Source: Eubacteriales bacterium (GTDB taxonomy: Bacteria; Bacillota; Clostridia; Peptostreptococcales; Anaerovoracaceae). From it: DNA of 5,542 nucleotides. This document shows positions 4,644 through 5,542 of this stretch, piece by piece (positions within the stretch are counted from its first letter, which is position 1; each line of letters opens with the position of its first letter). A program made the translations under genes and the position numbers. Below the pieces are notes generated by a model that was not told the origin of the DNA, searched no databases, and worked only from the letters and a program-made list of their open reading frames with translations. The stretch lies in NCBI GenBank assembly GCA_028702415.1, contig JAQVOT010000083.1, positions 1 through 5,542 of the forward strand. Direction: 5' to 3'.

Positions 4644-5099
4644 TTAACGCCTTCCTTTTCGCATCCGTATTACGTCATAAATATGCTCCGAAGTTGCTTT
4701 GTCTTCGCCGCCGATTACCAGTATCTTATTATTCTTCAGCCTAAGCACTACCTGTGTGTCGTTCTTTGTGTAAGAATACCTTTGATAATTGCCGAACTCT
4801 TTATTGCGGAAAAGACCAAGGCTCAGCTTGGCTGAACCAAAACCGTTAATTCTTATTCCCTTTTTAAGCTTATGTCTTAACTCAACCGCTTCAATATCTG
4901 AATAAGAGACAGTTCTATCTTTCCAGAACGAACTGTGTATCGTGAATGATGTGTCTTCAAAAATATATTTGATACTGCCGCAGATGTTTACAAGTGCGAA
5001 TAAGGTCGCCTCAAAAGCAACAAGCGCTGTGGTAAAAATGATAGTTGACATTATGTTTTTTTTGCTGCTATCGTTTTTACTTTCTTTAGCTTTTTCCAA
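4644..5099 (-). CDS. Membrane-anchored PH-like domain protein of unknown function
   Basis: From the TTG at 5099 the protein has 151 residues. It has a lysine-rich N-terminus (EKAKESKNDSSKKN), one hydrophobic segment (about 18-40, STIIFTTALVAFEATLFALVNIC), then a beta-rich soluble domain. The pattern TVSYSDIEAVEL, NGFGSAKLSLGLFRNKEFG, YSYTKND and QVVLRLKNNKILVIGG resembles bacterial PH-like domains of the bPH_5 kind (GFG..G.F, then a strand with v.l...kilvi). That match is recalled and not searched. The start is inferred: AAGGGG lies 8 bases before the TTG, whereas the GTG at 5108 overlaps the same ribosome site and is unlikely. First gene of a pair with the flavodoxin gene, separated by 2 bp. 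Full PH proteins of this type often have two helices; only one is clear here. Confidence 0.75.
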   Translation of the reverse strand: MEKAKESKNDSSKKNIMSTIIFTTALVAFEATLFALVNICGSIKYIFEDTSFTIHSSFWKDRTVSYSDIEAVELRHKLKKGIRINGFGSAKLSLGLFRNKEFGNYQRYSYTKNDTQVVLRLKNNKILVIGGEDKATSEHIYDVIRMRKGRR

Positions 5100-5154
5100 T
5101 TGTATCACCCCTTTCTCGGGAAGTAACCGATTTCCTCAACAACCCCTCAGCATA

Positions 5155-5182
5155 ATTCTACCATTTATTTCCATGTTGTCAA
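5155..5182 (-). promoter_or_regulatory. Promoter of the PH-like/flavodoxin operon
   Basis: On the minus strand TTGACA (5177-5182) is followed after 16 bases by TAGAAT (5155-5160), a perfect -35 box and a 5/6 match to the -10 box. The predicted start near 5148 gives a leader of about 50 bases. The rest of the spacer 5109-5271 holds nothing else I can support: no gene, and only 4-bp stems, too weak to call a terminator for the gene to the right. Confidence 0.6.
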
Positions 5183-5271
5183 TTGTTTCTTATATTACAA
5201 GTCCTCTAAGGATATATGTAGGGTGAATGCTTTTTTGAAAATAATACAGTGCCCCATAAGCGGAAAGGCAA

Positions 5272-5523
5272 TTATTTAATAATATAAAGAAATCTGCTGG
5301 CAAGCTTTCTATCATAAAGGCTTTTACCGATCATACTCTCTTTTAGTTTGCCCTCATAAAGATCCGAGTTCCCTTCGCGACTGAATTCTTCTTTACGCTT
5401 TTTCAAAGCCACAATGGATTTTTCATATAACAACTGTTCGTTTTTACTGTAATCGATTGTTTCATAGGAAAAGCCATTCTTATTAAGAATGCTGGCAATT
5501 TTCGTATTATCTCCTTTCAACAT
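5272..5523 (-). CDS. Hypothetical 83-residue protein
   Basis: I do not recognise this protein. It is soluble, charged and probably mostly helical (KIASILNKNGFSYETI, LLYEKSIVALKKRKEEFS, LYDRKLASRFLYIIK), with no signal peptide, membrane helix or cysteine. GGGGAG lies 8 bases before the ATG, which supports this start and a complete gene. However, the reading frame stays open for the 19 bases to the window edge, so a longer protein cannot be excluded. The phrase KIASILNKNGFSYETI slightly recalls helical repeats of RecX-type proteins, too weak to name it. It precedes the PH-like gene on the same strand, 172 bp away with a promoter between, so it is probably a separate unit. Confidence 0.6.
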   Translation of the reverse strand: MLKGDNTKIASILNKNGFSYETIDYSKNEQLLYEKSIVALKKRKEEFSREGNSDLYEGKLKESMIGKSLYDRKLASRFLYIIK

Positions 5524-5542
5524 GCTTTTATCTCCCCCGGTT

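Noticed and set aside
4942..5226. 94-codon plus-strand frame with a hydrophobic stretch
   Set aside because: The first part is antisense to the membrane segment of the PH-like gene, which explains its hydrophobicity, and the rest crosses that gene's promoter.
5251..5271. Hairpin TGCC/GGCA downstream of the 83-residue ORF
   Set aside because: A 4-bp stem with a loop of more than ten bases is too weak to call a terminator.

Overview
The window looks like the chromosome of an anaerobic low- to mid-GC Firmicute, most likely a member of Clostridia. This is inferred from strong AGGAGG-type ribosome binding sites, AT-rich spacers with near-consensus sigma-A promoters, and gene types common in that group: an O-acetylhomoserine sulfhydrylase beside cysK, a short ferredoxin:thioredoxin-reductase-like protein, and a small XRE regulator paired with a membrane protein. 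No mobile element, CRISPR array, rRNA or tRNA was found.

Left part (1-3004) is a sulfur-assimilation module. An O-acetylhomoserine sulfhydrylase gene and cysK (cysteine synthase) are read leftward as a probable operon. A divergent Rrf2-family regulator is read rightward. The 216-bp region between them holds a consensus leftward promoter, two copies of an inverted repeat CCTAY-N7-ATAGG spaced 39 bp apart (one lying on the -35 region of the sulfhydrylase promoter), and a further 18-bp near-palindrome at the predicted transcription start. The simplest reading is that the Rrf2 protein, which carries an IscR-like cysteine triad, controls the sulfhydrylase-cysK operon and perhaps itself. Left of cysK, the first 90 bases hold a second near-consensus leftward promoter, a pair of palindromes over its start point and a ribosome binding site at the very edge. 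They belong to a gene lying just outside the window.

Middle part (3005-4104). A 65-residue protein with three CxC motifs (ferredoxin:thioredoxin reductase catalytic-chain-like) is read leftward and converges on the Rrf2 gene. Divergent from it is a two-gene operon: a 69-residue XRE regulator and an overlapping four-helix membrane protein. This operon has a textbook extended -10 promoter followed directly by a 22-bp palindrome, which suggests autorepression.

Right part (4105-5542). A leftward pair encodes a membrane-anchored, PH-like small protein (probable TTG start) and, 2 bp downstream, a flavodoxin-family protein, both from a near-consensus promoter. At the right edge lies an 83-residue leftward ORF of unknown function with a good ribosome binding site.

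Overall the window mixes ordinary cysteine/homocysteine synthesis with small redox and regulatory genes. I do not see a clearly new multi-gene system. The most informative parts are the regulatory layouts around 2413-2508, 24-81 and 3423-3476.
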